A DNA stretch of 11,401 nt from JBBQZL01 sp038207745 (lineage in GTDB: Bacteria; Actinomycetota; Thermoleophilia; Solirubrobacterales; 70-9), in assembly GCA_038207745.1 (NCBI GenBank), contig JBBQZL010000076.1:1-11401 (forward strand). Direction: 5' to 3'. Positions 1 through 6,488 of this stretch are shown here, in pieces. Every line of letters starts with the position of its first letter. Position 1 is the stretch's first letter. The notes below the pieces were generated by a model. It saw only the letters and a program-made list of their open reading frames with translations. It did not search any database and was not told the origin of the DNA. Both the position numbers and the translations under genes were made by a program.

Positions 1-53
1 GCCCGCAGGTGGTGCTGGCCGATCTCCCCGAGGCCGCATACCGCAATCCTCAT
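1..53 (-). CDS. Gfo/Idh/MocA-family oxidoreductase, N-terminal fragment (cut by window edge)
   Basis: Only the first 17 codons are present; the gene runs off the left edge. They read MRIAVCGLGEIGQHHLR: a beta strand, then the glycine-rich dinucleotide turn GLGEIGxxH typical of Gfo/Idh/MocA NAD(P)-dependent sugar and cyclitol dehydrogenases (the IolG superfamily). The ATG overlaps the TGA of the upstream TIM-barrel gene in an ATGA arrangement, so it is very probably the next gene of the same operon and translationally coupled to it. The family oxidises or reduces a hydroxyl/keto group of a sugar, sugar acid or inositol. The substrate cannot be told from this fragment. Another Rossmann-fold dehydrogenase is possible, but the H at the end of the turn favours Gfo/Idh. 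Confidence 0.72.
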   Translation of the reverse strand, partial: MRIAVCGLGEIGQHHLR

Positions 54-865
54 CAGGTCTCACCGAGCAGTGCCGCGACCTGTTCGCGGGCGAGCCTGGC
101 AGCTGCCTCAGGGTCGGATTTGAGGATTTGCTCGTAGTAGCGGTAGGACTCGAACTCGACCGACATCGGACCCTCATAACTGATCGCATCGAGTGCCTCG
201 AAGAACTCGTGCCATGGGACCTTTCCCTCACCGAGCATGCAGAAGTGGAAGTCCTCGCCATCCATCCCCGGGCGCCCGAAGGCATCCTTGAGGTGGACGT
301 GGACGATCCGTTCGCCCCATCGCCGGGTCAATTCCGGGATCGGGTCGCCACTGAGGACGAAGTGGCTCGGGTCAAACGTGACCTTGACATCGACCCGGTC
401 CAGCACCCGCTGTGCGGTCTCGGCGCTGTGCGCCAGGTTCCCCCAGCAGGGCTCCAATCCGATCTCCACCCCGAGCTGCTCTCCCCGCGTCACCGCCTGC
501 TCGAGGGAATCAAGCGCAACCGACCAGGCCTCCTCGTCATCGCGGGCAACCGCGCCCGGCTCCCAGAGATTGGGGCCGGTGAGGAGATTGACTGTCCCGA
601 TTCCGGCGTCGGCCGCCCGCTCGATCGCATGGAGGGTCACCGACAGCGCCGCAGCGCCCCCGGTGACGAGGTCCTGCTGACAGGCGAGCGCCGAGGCGGG
701 TGCGAGAAGCTGGTCCACGTGGGCCATCGTCCACTCGACCGATTCGTAGCCGGCCGAGGTCAGCGACTCGACAACCTCGTCGGCCGGAAGCTGCTCATAG
801 CCCAGTCCAGCGATGAATGAGATCGACCGCTCCGATTGATGCGACCCGGTATCCCCCGCGCTCAA
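53..865 (-). CDS. Sugar phosphate isomerase/epimerase-like TIM-barrel protein
   Basis: 270 aa, full length for the xylose-isomerase-like/AP-endonuclease-2 TIM-barrel family (IolE, IolH and sugar epimerase relatives), which isomerises, epimerises or dehydrates sugars and inososes with a divalent metal. Probable metal ligands are E138 (GLEPCWGN), D165 with H168 (FDPSHF), H191 (VHVHLKDAF) and E237 (SVEFES). The LGEGKVPWHEFF stretch at 211-222 is also typical of the family. The start is a TTG within a TTGA overlap with the aminotransferase stop. It is convincing because a strong GGAGG lies 7 nt upstream (873-877) and no ATG or GTG sits near the first beta strand. The following oxidoreductase overlaps it by ATGA. 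Inosose dehydratase, an inosose or ketose isomerase, and a hydroxypyruvate-isomerase-like role are all open. Confidence 0.88.
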   Translation of the reverse strand: MSAGDTGSHQSERSISFIAGLGYEQLPADEVVESLTSAGYESVEWTMAHVDQLLAPASALACQQDLVTGGAAALSVTLHAIERAADAGIGTVNLLTGPNLWEPGAVARDDEEAWSVALDSLEQAVTRGEQLGVEIGLEPCWGNLAHSAETAQRVLDRVDVKVTFDPSHFVLSGDPIPELTRRWGERIVHVHLKDAFGRPGMDGEDFHFCMLGEGKVPWHEFFEALDAISYEGPMSVEFESYRYYEQILKSDPEAAARLAREQVAALLGET

Positions 866-2205
866 AGAGTCACCTCCACATCATCAAGGGCCCTGGCGAA
901 GATCTCGGTCATCTCGGCGATCTCGTCCTCGGTCACATTGACCGCCGGCTTGAACTTGACGACGTTGCCGTTGGATCCGAAGACCGGTCCACTCTTGCCG
1001 ATCATCAGGCCGCGCTCGAGGCAGGCAGCCATCAGCTTGTCGGCCTCTTCGAAGGCGGGCTCCTTTGTCTCGCGGTCGCGAACCAACTCGACTCCGACCA
1101 TCAGCCCCTGCCCGCGGATGTCGCCGATCAGCTTCGAGTCCTTCTCGATCTCCTTCAGACCGTCGACGAGGACACCGCCCATCCGCTCGGAGTTATCGGC
1201 CAGATTGTCGCGCTCCATCACCGCGATCATCGCCAATCCCGCAGCACACGCCATCGGGTTGCCCGCCTGTGTGAAGCCGTACTCCCATGGCAGGAGTTCC
1301 GAGTACTCGGGTGTCGTGATCGTGGCCGAGAGCGGAAGCCCGCCACCGAGGGCCTTGCCGAGAATGATCATCTCCGGCTCGACCCTGGTCCGCTGGACCG
1401 CGTACATCGGGCCGCAACGGCAGAGGGCGCCCTGGATCTCGTCGATGATCAGCGGAACGTCACGCCTCTGGGTGATCTCGTGGGCGCGCTCGAGGTATCC
1501 ATCGGGCGCGGGGACCATCCCGCCATTTGCCTGGAAGGGCTCGACGATCACGCCGGCCGGCCCATTCGTGTGTCCCTTGTCCAGGGCGAAATCGATCGTC
1601 TCCGCACAGGCGAGGTCGCAGGTCTCCCGCTTCAGGTTCAGCGGACAGCGGTAGCAGTTGTATGCAGGCACCCGCATCTGACGCGGCAGGTACCGGTCAA
1701 GGCCCTTGTTGGAGCCTTCGACCATCCCGGGATTCACATAGGTCAGCGCGATCGTCGCAAAGGTCCTGCCATGGAAGGCAGCATCGAGGCAGACGAAGTC
1801 CGTGCCGCCCGTGGCCCGCATCGCCAGGTGCATCGCGCCCTCGACCGCCGACGCCCCGGACAGTCCGTAGAGGACCTTCTGAAGCCTGCCCGGAGCCAGC
1901 TCGGCCAGCTTCTTCGCAAGAGCGGTACGGGCCTCGCTCTCGAAGACCGGTGATACGTAGTCGATCGTGTCGAACTGGTCGATCATCGCCTGCTTGATCT
2001 CGGGATGGCGGAAGCCGAGATTCAGTACCCACTCGGCCGAGATCGCGTCGAGGTACTGCTTGCCATCGGCGTCGGTGACCCGTAGCCCCTCGCCGGTGAC
2101 GAGGCCCATGTCGACGTCGCCCATGCACTTGATCACGTGGTCATCGGAGTCCTCGCGCAGTTTCCGCGCGGCGCTGGATCCTTGTCGGGTGGGCTGCTCG
2201 TCCAT
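862..2205 (-). CDS. Class III PLP-dependent aminotransferase with four-cysteine insert
   Basis: 447 aa from the chosen ATG, the usual length for class III (omega/GABA/ornithine-type) aminotransferases, which move an amino group between an amine or amino acid and a keto acid. Visible are the PLP pocket region (LSGASAVEGAM, 115-125), E222, D255 of LIIDEIQ binding the pyridine nitrogen, Q258, the Schiff-base lysine K284 in ILGKALGGGLP, and QAGNPMACAA (313-322). Two oddities: a C184-x2-C187-x8-C196-x3-C200 insert, remembered from a clade of archaeal and bacterial GABA-AT-like enzymes and racemases, and CRCG (262-265) where most relatives have GRTG. ATG 2205 has AGGAG 4 nt upstream (2210-2214). 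An alternative GTG at 2217 overlaps the ThDP gene's stop (GTGA) but has no Shine-Dalgarno; it would add 4 residues. Substrate unknown; a decarboxylase or racemase of the same fold cannot be excluded. Confidence 0.9.
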   Translation of the reverse strand: MDEQPTRQGSSAARKLREDSDDHVIKCMGDVDMGLVTGEGLRVTDADGKQYLDAISAEWVLNLGFRHPEIKQAMIDQFDTIDYVSPVFESEARTALAKKLAELAPGRLQKVLYGLSGASAVEGAMHLAMRATGGTDFVCLDAAFHGRTFATIALTYVNPGMVEGSNKGLDRYLPRQMRVPAYNCYRCPLNLKRETCDLACAETIDFALDKGHTNGPAGVIVEPFQANGGMVPAPDGYLERAHEITQRRDVPLIIDEIQGALCRCGPMYAVQRTRVEPEMIILGKALGGGLPLSATITTPEYSELLPWEYGFTQAGNPMACAAGLAMIAVMERDNLADNSERMGGVLVDGLKEIEKDSKLIGDIRGQGLMVGVELVRDRETKEPAFEEADKLMAACLERGLMIGKSGPVFGSNGNVVKFKPAVNVTEDEIAEMTEIFARALDDVEVTL

Positions 2206-2213
2206 GCTTCTCC

Positions 2214-3971
2214 TCACTCGGGCAGATAGGCCGGCTTCGGGAGATCCCAGTGGCCAATGTTGACTCCCTCAGTGTCCTTCGGATCTCGAGAAAGCTCAAA
2301 CTCGACCAGGTACGGGCCCTCGGATGCCATCGCCCGTCCCATCGCGTTGCCGACCTCGCCGGCGCTGGTCACCTTCTCGGCTCCGCAGTTGAAGGCCTTC
2401 GCGATCTGGACGAAGTCGACCGGCATCAGGTGATCACCCTTGCGGGCCCGGAACTCGACCGAGAAGGCCCGGTCCTCCCCGAACATCCCCCGCTGGAAGT
2501 CTCGGATCGAGAGCCAACCCGTGTTGTTCAGACAGCAGATGATCGCCGCGGCACCGGTTTCGGCTGCGACCGCGAGCTCCTGGATCGTCTGCTGGAGGTC
2601 ACCGTCGCCTGCAAATCCGACCACCGGGCGGTCGGGCTGGGCAAGCTTTGCACCGATTGCCGCCGGCAGCGTATAGCCCATGGTCGAGTAGCCGCCGGGG
2701 CTGATCCATGTCCGCGGTTCGTACGAGAGGAACTCCTGAAAGGCCTGGATCTGGGGATGGCCGGCCGATGCGATCGCGATCGCCTCACGCGGAAGCGCGT
2801 CGCGCACTCCGTGGAGCACCCGGCTCATCGAGAGGTTGTCGGTCCAGCGACCCCTGAGCGTGTCGTGCCAGGCCTGCCTCATGGTCGCGATCTCCTCTCG
2901 GTAGGCGTCGCGACTGACACCCCCGGGTCCGCCGCGATCCTGGAGGGCACCGAGCAGATCCGCAAGGCCGGACTTCGCGTCGCAGACCACGCCGATAGCG
3001 GTCGGGTAGTTCTTTCCGATCTCGGTCGGATCGATGTCGAGGTGGATGATCTCGGTTGGCGGAACCGAAAACGACATCCCGTCCACATACGATGAGGAGG
3101 TCTGCTCGGCGAACCTGGTTCCGACAGCAAGGATCACGTCAGCCTCGCGGGTCATGTGGTTGCCGACCGCAGTCCCGTTCGAGCCGGTGTGCTCGGCGGC
3201 GAGCGGATGATCCTCGGGGAAGATCCCCTTGCCCATCATCGTCACCACGACTGCGGCGTCGAGGTACTCGGCAACCGCGCGAACCTCAGCGGCTGCGCCG
3301 GCGGTGATGCAGCCGCCGCCGGCAAGCAGGACCGGTCGCCTGGCCGAGAGCAGCTTGGCCGCGGCGGCGTCGATTGCATCCGGATCGGGACGGGAGGCGC
3401 GGAGCTTGAGACTGCGCTGCGCGGGATCGGGCACGGGCAACTCGGTCGTCTCGGCCTGGACGTCCATCGGCAACTCGATGTGGACCGGACCGGGACGACC
3501 GGAGAGGGCGGTGTTGAATGCGCGCGGCAGAACATCTGCAAGCAGGTCGACGTGCTGGACATCCCAGTTGCGCTTCACCATCGGCCGGATGATCTGCGGG
3601 AAGACGTTGTCCTGCTGGCGCTCCAGCTCCTGGAGCACGCCGCGGCCGAGCATGTAGGTCTGCGGCCCACCGGTGAACGAGACCAGCGGGATCGAGTCGA
3701 TGAAGGCGGTCGCGAGGCCGGTTGCGACGTTGAGCGAGCCGGGACCGATCGAGGTCATCGTCGCAAGTGACCGACCCGATGCCCGGTAGTAGGCATCCGC
3801 CATGTGCGCAGCGGCCTGCTCATGCCTCGGCGCGATCATCGTGATCCGGTCAGCGCGATCCTTGAAGGCGTCAAATGCTGCCATGTCCCCATGGCCCGGG
3901 ATTCCAAAAACATACGGAACGCCCTCGGCGATCAGATACTCAGCGACGAACTCTCCACCTGTCAACTTCAC
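2214..3971 (-). CDS. Thiamin-diphosphate-dependent enzyme, acetolactate synthase/IolD-like
   Basis: 585 aa with the three-domain layout of the acetolactate synthase/POX/IolD superfamily. The N-terminal ThDP-binding (Pyr) domain covers about 1-170 and carries the catalytic glutamate E51 (PRHEQAAAHMADAY). The central domain is about 195-345. The C-terminal PP domain holds G455-D456-G457 and N482-N483, the Mg-diphosphate motif. GHGDMAAFD (26-34), TSIGPGSLN (73-81) and an end reading GHWDLPKPAYLPE resemble IolD (trihydroxycyclohexanedione hydrolase) relatives more than housekeeping acetolactate synthase; this is from memory of the families. The reaction is probably cleavage or ligation next to a carbonyl. 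GTG at 3971 is chosen because AGAGGAG lies 7 nt upstream and the conserved KLTGGEFVAEYL begins right after it; the frame stays open to 4070 but that extension is low-complexity. Glyoxylate carboligase is unlikely because E51 is present. Confidence 0.88.
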   Translation of the reverse strand: MKLTGGEFVAEYLIAEGVPYVFGIPGHGDMAAFDAFKDRADRITMIAPRHEQAAAHMADAYYRASGRSLATMTSIGPGSLNVATGLATAFIDSIPLVSFTGGPQTYMLGRGVLQELERQQDNVFPQIIRPMVKRNWDVQHVDLLADVLPRAFNTALSGRPGPVHIELPMDVQAETTELPVPDPAQRSLKLRASRPDPDAIDAAAAKLLSARRPVLLAGGGCITAGAAAEVRAVAEYLDAAVVVTMMGKGIFPEDHPLAAEHTGSNGTAVGNHMTREADVILAVGTRFAEQTSSSYVDGMSFSVPPTEIIHLDIDPTEIGKNYPTAIGVVCDAKSGLADLLGALQDRGGPGGVSRDAYREEIATMRQAWHDTLRGRWTDNLSMSRVLHGVRDALPREAIAIASAGHPQIQAFQEFLSYEPRTWISPGGYSTMGYTLPAAIGAKLAQPDRPVVGFAGDGDLQQTIQELAVAAETGAAAIICCLNNTGWLSIRDFQRGMFGEDRAFSVEFRARKGDHLMPVDFVQIAKAFNCGAEKVTSAGEVGNAMGRAMASEGPYLVEFELSRDPKDTEGVNIGHWDLPKPAYLPE

Positions 3972-4168
3972 TGCACCGCTCCTCTGGATCGTGGGTGACA
4001 ACAAAATGTTCCCGCCGGGCCCGGATGGGAGGCCGGGACTGCAGGGGACAGATTCGCCGGATCCCGCCACCTCGAGCGCCGGCCTGCCGGCGCGAGGACG
4101 CGCGGTGGAATCAGTTCCGCCAACATGGACGATCCCGCTCGTCCGGACGTTGAATCATTGGCTGCCAT
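3968..4168 (-). CDS. Small leader ORF (66 aa) coupled to the ThDP gene
   Basis: Not recognised. An ATG at 4168 is preceded by a strong Shine-Dalgarno region (AGAGGAGAGG, 4175-4184), and the 66-codon frame ends in a TGA overlapping the ThDP GTG as GTGA. Initiation here looks likely, and the overlap implies translational coupling. The product (MAANDSTSGRAGSS at the N-terminus, FCCHPRSRGAVQ at the C-terminus) is rich in Pro, Arg, Ala and Ser, has no hydrophobic segment, and has noticeably lower GC at third positions than its neighbours, so it may be a regulatory uORF. A strong hairpin lies inside it at 4076-4093. Alternatives: a real small protein, or a 5' untranslated leader with a fortuitous frame. 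Confidence 0.45.
   Translation of the reverse strand: MAANDSTSGRAGSSMLAELIPPRVLAPAGRRSRWRDPANLSPAVPASHPGPAGTFCCHPRSRGAVQ
3979..3985 (-). promoter_or_regulatory. Ribosome binding site deciding the GTG start of the ThDP gene
   Basis: On the minus strand this reads AGAGGAG, 7 nt before the GTG at 3971. It selects this GTG over in-frame starts further upstream. It lies inside the last codons of the leader ORF, so ribosomes finishing the leader would pass over it. Confidence 0.75.
4076..4093 (-). other. Strong RNA hairpin inside the operon leader
   Basis: GCGCCGG and CCGGCGC form a perfect 7-bp stem around a 4-nt loop. After a 2-nt bulge CTC/GAG (4071-4073 with 4094-4096) can extend it. On the minus-strand transcript it lies about 105 nt upstream of the ThDP start, within the leader ORF. 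No U-tract follows, so it is not a classical terminator by itself. A translating ribosome would melt it, which would fit an attenuation-type control. GC-rich DNA does produce such stems by chance. Confidence 0.4.
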
Positions 4169-4174
4169 GCCACA

Positions 4175-4184
4175 CCTCTCCTCT
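4175..4184 (-). promoter_or_regulatory. Ribosome binding site of the leader ORF
   Basis: Minus-strand AGAGGAGAGG; its AGGAG core ends 9 nt before the ATG at 4168. It is the strongest purine-rich stretch between the divergent genes and the main reason to believe translation begins here. Confidence 0.6.
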
Positions 4185-4220
4185 AAAAGGGCGTCGTGAT
4201 TACGATTTCCACATGCAGCG

Positions 4221-4234
4221 GGTAACATGTTACC
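4221..4234. promoter_or_regulatory. Perfect 14-bp palindromic operator candidate
   Basis: GGTAACATGTTACC is identical to its reverse complement. It is AT-rich compared with its surroundings and sits in the spacer between the divergent operon and the FAD oxidase, 53 bp from the leader ATG and 49 bp from the oxidase TTG. That position suits a dimeric repressor or activator controlling both directions. ACATGCA occurs on either side (4211-4217 and 4248-4254), sharing ACATG with the palindrome centre. An 8-bp inverted pair TCGTGATT/AATCACGA (4194-4201, 4238-4245) brackets it but is not concentric. The regulator is not encoded in the window, and its family (GntR, TetR, MarR, LacI) cannot be told from the site. 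Confidence 0.6.
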
Positions 4235-4282
4235 TACAATCACGATGACATGCACGCGATTCCCAGACCTCAGCTCTGACAA

Positions 4283-5701
4283 TTGATTTCCAAAGTCGAA
4301 AACCACCCTCCCTCCCGGGAAGCCGGCGCGCTTGTCCGAGGGCTGGCTCCGCTGCTCCCGTCGGGAGAGTTGGTCACAGAGGGTCCGCAGCTCCGCGAGT
4401 CCTGCCAGGACGGGACCGGGAACCGCGGGATCTCCGGTTCGGCAGACGCCCTGGTTCTCCCCGGGACCACTGCCGAGGTGGCGGCGACCTTCCGCTGGTG
4501 CTACGAGCACGATGTCCCGATGACCCCGCGCGGCGGCGGTACCGGATTGGCCGCGGGGGCGGTGCCGGACGGCGGGATAGTCCTTTCGATCGAGCGGCTC
4601 AACACCCTTCGCTCGGTTGATCCGGAACTCTGGCGAATGGAGGCGGAGGCCGGAGTCCGGACCGCACGTATCCAACGGGTCGCGCGCGAAAACGGCCTTC
4701 TATTTCCCCCCGATCCCGGTGCCGGCGAACAATCAACTCTGGGCGGAAACATAGCGACCAATGCCGGGGGTCCGCACGCCTTCAAGTATGGGGTGACGGG
4801 TAGCTGGGTGACCGGGGTCGAGGTTGTGATTCCGCCCGGAGAGGTCGTCACCCTCGGCGGCCCGATCAGAAAGGACGTCGCCGGATTCGACCTGCTTGAT
4901 CTGATCATCGGCTCAGAGGGAACGCTTGGCATTGTCACCGCCGCATGGCTGAGATTGGTGCCCGCCCCCGAGGCCCGCTCGGTCACGGTCGGCTTCTATG
5001 AGAACTCGGCCACCGGCTGTGAGGCGGTTGCGACGGTGATGGCCTCCGGCATCCAGGCAACCGCGCTCGAGTTCCTCGATGCCGGTGCGGTCACGGCGAG
5101 CATCGGATCATTTCCATTCGAGGTTCCCGCCAATGCCGGTTTCGCGGTTCTCGCCGAAGCGGATGGCCATCCGGACGAGGTCGTGAGAGTCGCCGATCAG
5201 CTGGGCGAGGCGATGCAGGGAGGCGCGGTCGGCGAGGTGCTCCGGATAACCGATCGCGGCTCTGCCTCGGCTCTCTGGTCCTGGCGCGATGGAGTTTCGA
5301 TTGCGGTGACGACCCAGAAGGGCGGCAAGATCTCCGAGGACATCGTCGTGCCGGGTGACCGGTTGCTCGATGCAATCCAGGGAACGGTCGAGATCGGCCG
5401 CCGACATGGGCTGGAAGCCTGTTCATGGGGACACGCGGGCGATGGCAACATCCATGCCACCTTCCTTGTCGATCTGGAGGATCCTGACCAGATGGTGGCC
5501 GGTGACGCGGCAGCAATGGACGTCTTCCAGATGGCGATCGATCTCGGTGGATCGATAAGCGGCGAGCACGGGATCGGGAGTCTCAAGACCGATTGTGTCT
5601 CCAGCGCGCTCGATCCGGCCGCGGTTCGCCTTCAGGCCGCGATCAAGCGGACGTTCGACCCGAAGCTGCTGCTCAATCCGGGCAAGAAGATCCCCCTCTA
5701 G
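4283..5701 (+). CDS. FAD-linked oxidase, GlcD/D-2-hydroxyacid dehydrogenase family
   Basis: 472 aa, full length for the VAO-type FAD family of glycolate oxidase subunit GlcD, D-lactate and D-2-hydroxyglutarate dehydrogenases, which oxidise a 2-hydroxyacid to the 2-oxoacid. The FAD-binding domain has PRGGGTGLAAGAV (82-94), STLGGNIATNAGG (151-163) and GSEGTLGIVTAAWL (210-223). The C-terminal domain has ISEDIVVP (350-357), GHAGDGNIH with H384 and H391 as probable metal ligands (383-391), GEHGIG (427-432) and LLLNPGKK (462-469). An in-frame TGA lies two codons before the TTG at 4283 and conserved sequence begins soon after, so TTG is the only reasonable start even though no Shine-Dalgarno is seen. 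It is transcribed away from the ThDP operon across a shared palindrome. No GlcE or GlcF subunit lies nearby, so the electron acceptor is unknown. Confidence 0.9.
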   Translation: MISKVENHPPSREAGALVRGLAPLLPSGELVTEGPQLRESCQDGTGNRGISGSADALVLPGTTAEVAATFRWCYEHDVPMTPRGGGTGLAAGAVPDGGIVLSIERLNTLRSVDPELWRMEAEAGVRTARIQRVARENGLLFPPDPGAGEQSTLGGNIATNAGGPHAFKYGVTGSWVTGVEVVIPPGEVVTLGGPIRKDVAGFDLLDLIIGSEGTLGIVTAAWLRLVPAPEARSVTVGFYENSATGCEAVATVMASGIQATALEFLDAGAVTASIGSFPFEVPANAGFAVLAEADGHPDEVVRVADQLGEAMQGGAVGEVLRITDRGSASALWSWRDGVSIAVTTQKGGKISEDIVVPGDRLLDAIQGTVEIGRRHGLEACSWGHAGDGNIHATFLVDLEDPDQMVAGDAAAMDVFQMAIDLGGSISGEHGIGSLKTDCVSSALDPAAVRLQAAIKRTFDPKLLLNPGKKIPL

Positions 5702-5774
5702 CGCACCACCCTCCAGCGCAGGACACGTGGCATGCCGGTGTTTCCCGAGCGGATCGATCGCCCGGAAGCCGACG

Positions 5775-5787
5775 CGGGTTGAACCCG
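5775..5787. repeat. Short inverted repeat after the FAD oxidase gene
   Basis: CGGGTT and AACCCG flank a single G, flanked further out by GCCG/CGGC (5768-5771, 5790-5793). It may fold as a small hairpin about 70 nt after the oxidase stop, but there is no T-run, so a terminator role is weak. The right part includes GTTGAACC, which recurs at 5800-5807. Confidence 0.25.
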
Positions 5788-5801
5788 GCCGGCTCCCCTG
5801 T

Positions 5802-5827
5802 TGAACCGGATCGACTCGAAACGGGTA
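5802..5827 (+). promoter_or_regulatory. Candidate ECF-sigma promoter upstream of lipoprotein-sigma-anti-sigma genes
   Basis: TGAACC (5802-5807), a 14-nt spacer, then CGGGTA (5822-5827). This resembles the TGAACC/CGTGTC-type elements remembered for some mycobacterial ECF factors such as SigL; the -10 match is partial and the spacer is short. It would start the transcript near 5834, leaving a leader of about 55 nt before the lipoprotein ATG. A second TGAACC lies at 5780-5785. The rest of 5702-5889 shows nothing else convincing. Confidence 0.35.
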
Positions 5828-5889
5828 GTCCCCCCTGACAGACGACAGCGCCCGATGGCGCCCCGGCCTCACGCAAAAGGAGCCTCCCG

Positions 5890-6456
5890 ATGAAACAGAC
5901 CCGGTATCTCTCCCTCGCCCTCGCCGTCGGCGCGATCTTCGCGCTCGCCATCGCCGGCTGCGGTGGCAGCTCCGGCGGCAGCAGCTCGTCGGGCGGTGGA
6001 GTCGGCTACGGCGCCGGCGACAGCAACAGCAACACGTCGGATTCGACCAGCTCCAGCGGCGGCTACGGCTCCACCACAAGCACCTCGGCTGCAGCGGGAG
6101 TGGTCGTCAAGACCGCAAAGAACCCCAAGCTCGGGAAGATCCTGGTCGACTCCAAGGGCAACACGCTCTACATGTTCAGGAAGGACAAGGGTGGCAGGTC
6201 CGCCTGTTACGGCAAGTGCGCCGTCGCCTGGCCTCCGGTGCTCACCGAGGGCGCGGCAAAGGCCGGATCAGGCGCCTCACAGGGAAAGCTGGGGGTGAGT
6301 GACCGCACCGACGGGACCACCCAGGTCACCTACAACGGCCTGCCGCTCTACCTTTACGCGGGCGACACCAGGCCGGGCGAAACGAATGGAAATGACATCA
6401 CCCAATTCGGCGCCCAGTGGTACGCATTGAACGCGGCAGGCGGCGAAGCAGGATAG
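5890..6456 (+). CDS. Secreted lipoprotein with Yx(FWY)xxD repeats (COG4315 type)
   Basis: 188 aa. A lipoprotein signal peptide (MKQTRYLSLALAVGAIFALA) ends in the lipobox IAGC with C24 as the lipidated residue. A Ser/Gly/Thr-rich spacer (about 25-70) lifts the folded part away from the membrane. The domain then shows two units of the secreted-repeat family of unknown function (Lipoprotein_15 type): YMFRKD (94-99) and YLYAGD (154-159), both fitting Yx(FWY)xxD, with C106/C110 and AWPPV between them. The ATG has AAAAGGAG 7 nt upstream (5875-5882), an excellent ribosome site. It sits 52 bp before the ECF sigma gene on the same strand, so it is probably co-transcribed or a member of that regulon. 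The biochemical function of the family is not established, so none is assigned. Confidence 0.88.
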   Translation: MKQTRYLSLALAVGAIFALAIAGCGGSSGGSSSSGGGVGYGAGDSNSNTSDSTSSSGGYGSTTSTSAAAGVVVKTAKNPKLGKILVDSKGNTLYMFRKDKGGRSACYGKCAVAWPPVLTEGAAKAGSGASQGKLGVSDRTDGTTQVTYNGLPLYLYAGDTRPGETNGNDITQFGAQWYALNAAGGEAG

Positions 6457-6473
6457 AACTGCCGAGTGCGGTC

Positions 6474-6488
6474 GCAATCCCGGATTGC
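6474..6488. repeat. Inverted repeat just upstream of the ECF sigma gene
   Basis: GCAATCC and GGATTGC flank one C, ending 20 nt before the sigma-factor ATG. As RNA it could fold as GCAAT/ATTGC around a 5-nt loop between the lipoprotein and sigma genes; as DNA it could be a small operator. No T-run follows. Its role is unknown. Confidence 0.3.

Larger units (their letters stand above)
4169..4282. promoter_or_regulatory. Divergent promoter region between ThDP operon and FAD oxidase
   Basis: The 114-bp spacer between two divergently read genes must hold both promoters. It is visibly richer in A/T than the coding sequence. The best -10-like hexamer for the oxidase is TACAAT at 4235-4240, directly abutting the palindrome, with no good -35 at 16-18 bp, which would fit activator dependence. 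For the operon a weak TAATCA (4197-4202, minus) could be a -10, with TTACCC within the palindrome flank as a poor -35. The hexamer assignments are tentative. Confidence 0.45.

Noticed and set aside
817..1953. 378-codon plus-strand frame opposite the aminotransferase
   Set aside because: Shadow frame of a clear class III aminotransferase, with no recognisable domain.
4015..4024. Palindrome CCGGGCCCGG in the leader ORF
   Set aside because: A pure G/C palindrome without a loop in a GC-rich region is expected by chance, and it lies away from the promoter spacer.
3972..4070. N-terminal extension of the ThDP enzyme to an ATG at 4070
   Set aside because: The extra 33 residues are unlike the family, and the GTG at 3971 has an AGAGGAG site at ideal spacing directly before the conserved N-terminus.
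5775..5840. Possible tRNA because of the GGTTGAACCC stretch resembling a T-arm
   Set aside because: No acceptor stem, anticodon arm or CCA context can be folded around it; it is a simple inverted repeat.
5423..6079. 218-codon minus-strand frame with a run of cysteines and arginines
   Set aside because: It mirrors the Ser/Gly-rich linker of the lipoprotein and the end of the FAD oxidase; the Cys/Arg runs are the reverse reading of Ser/Gly codons.
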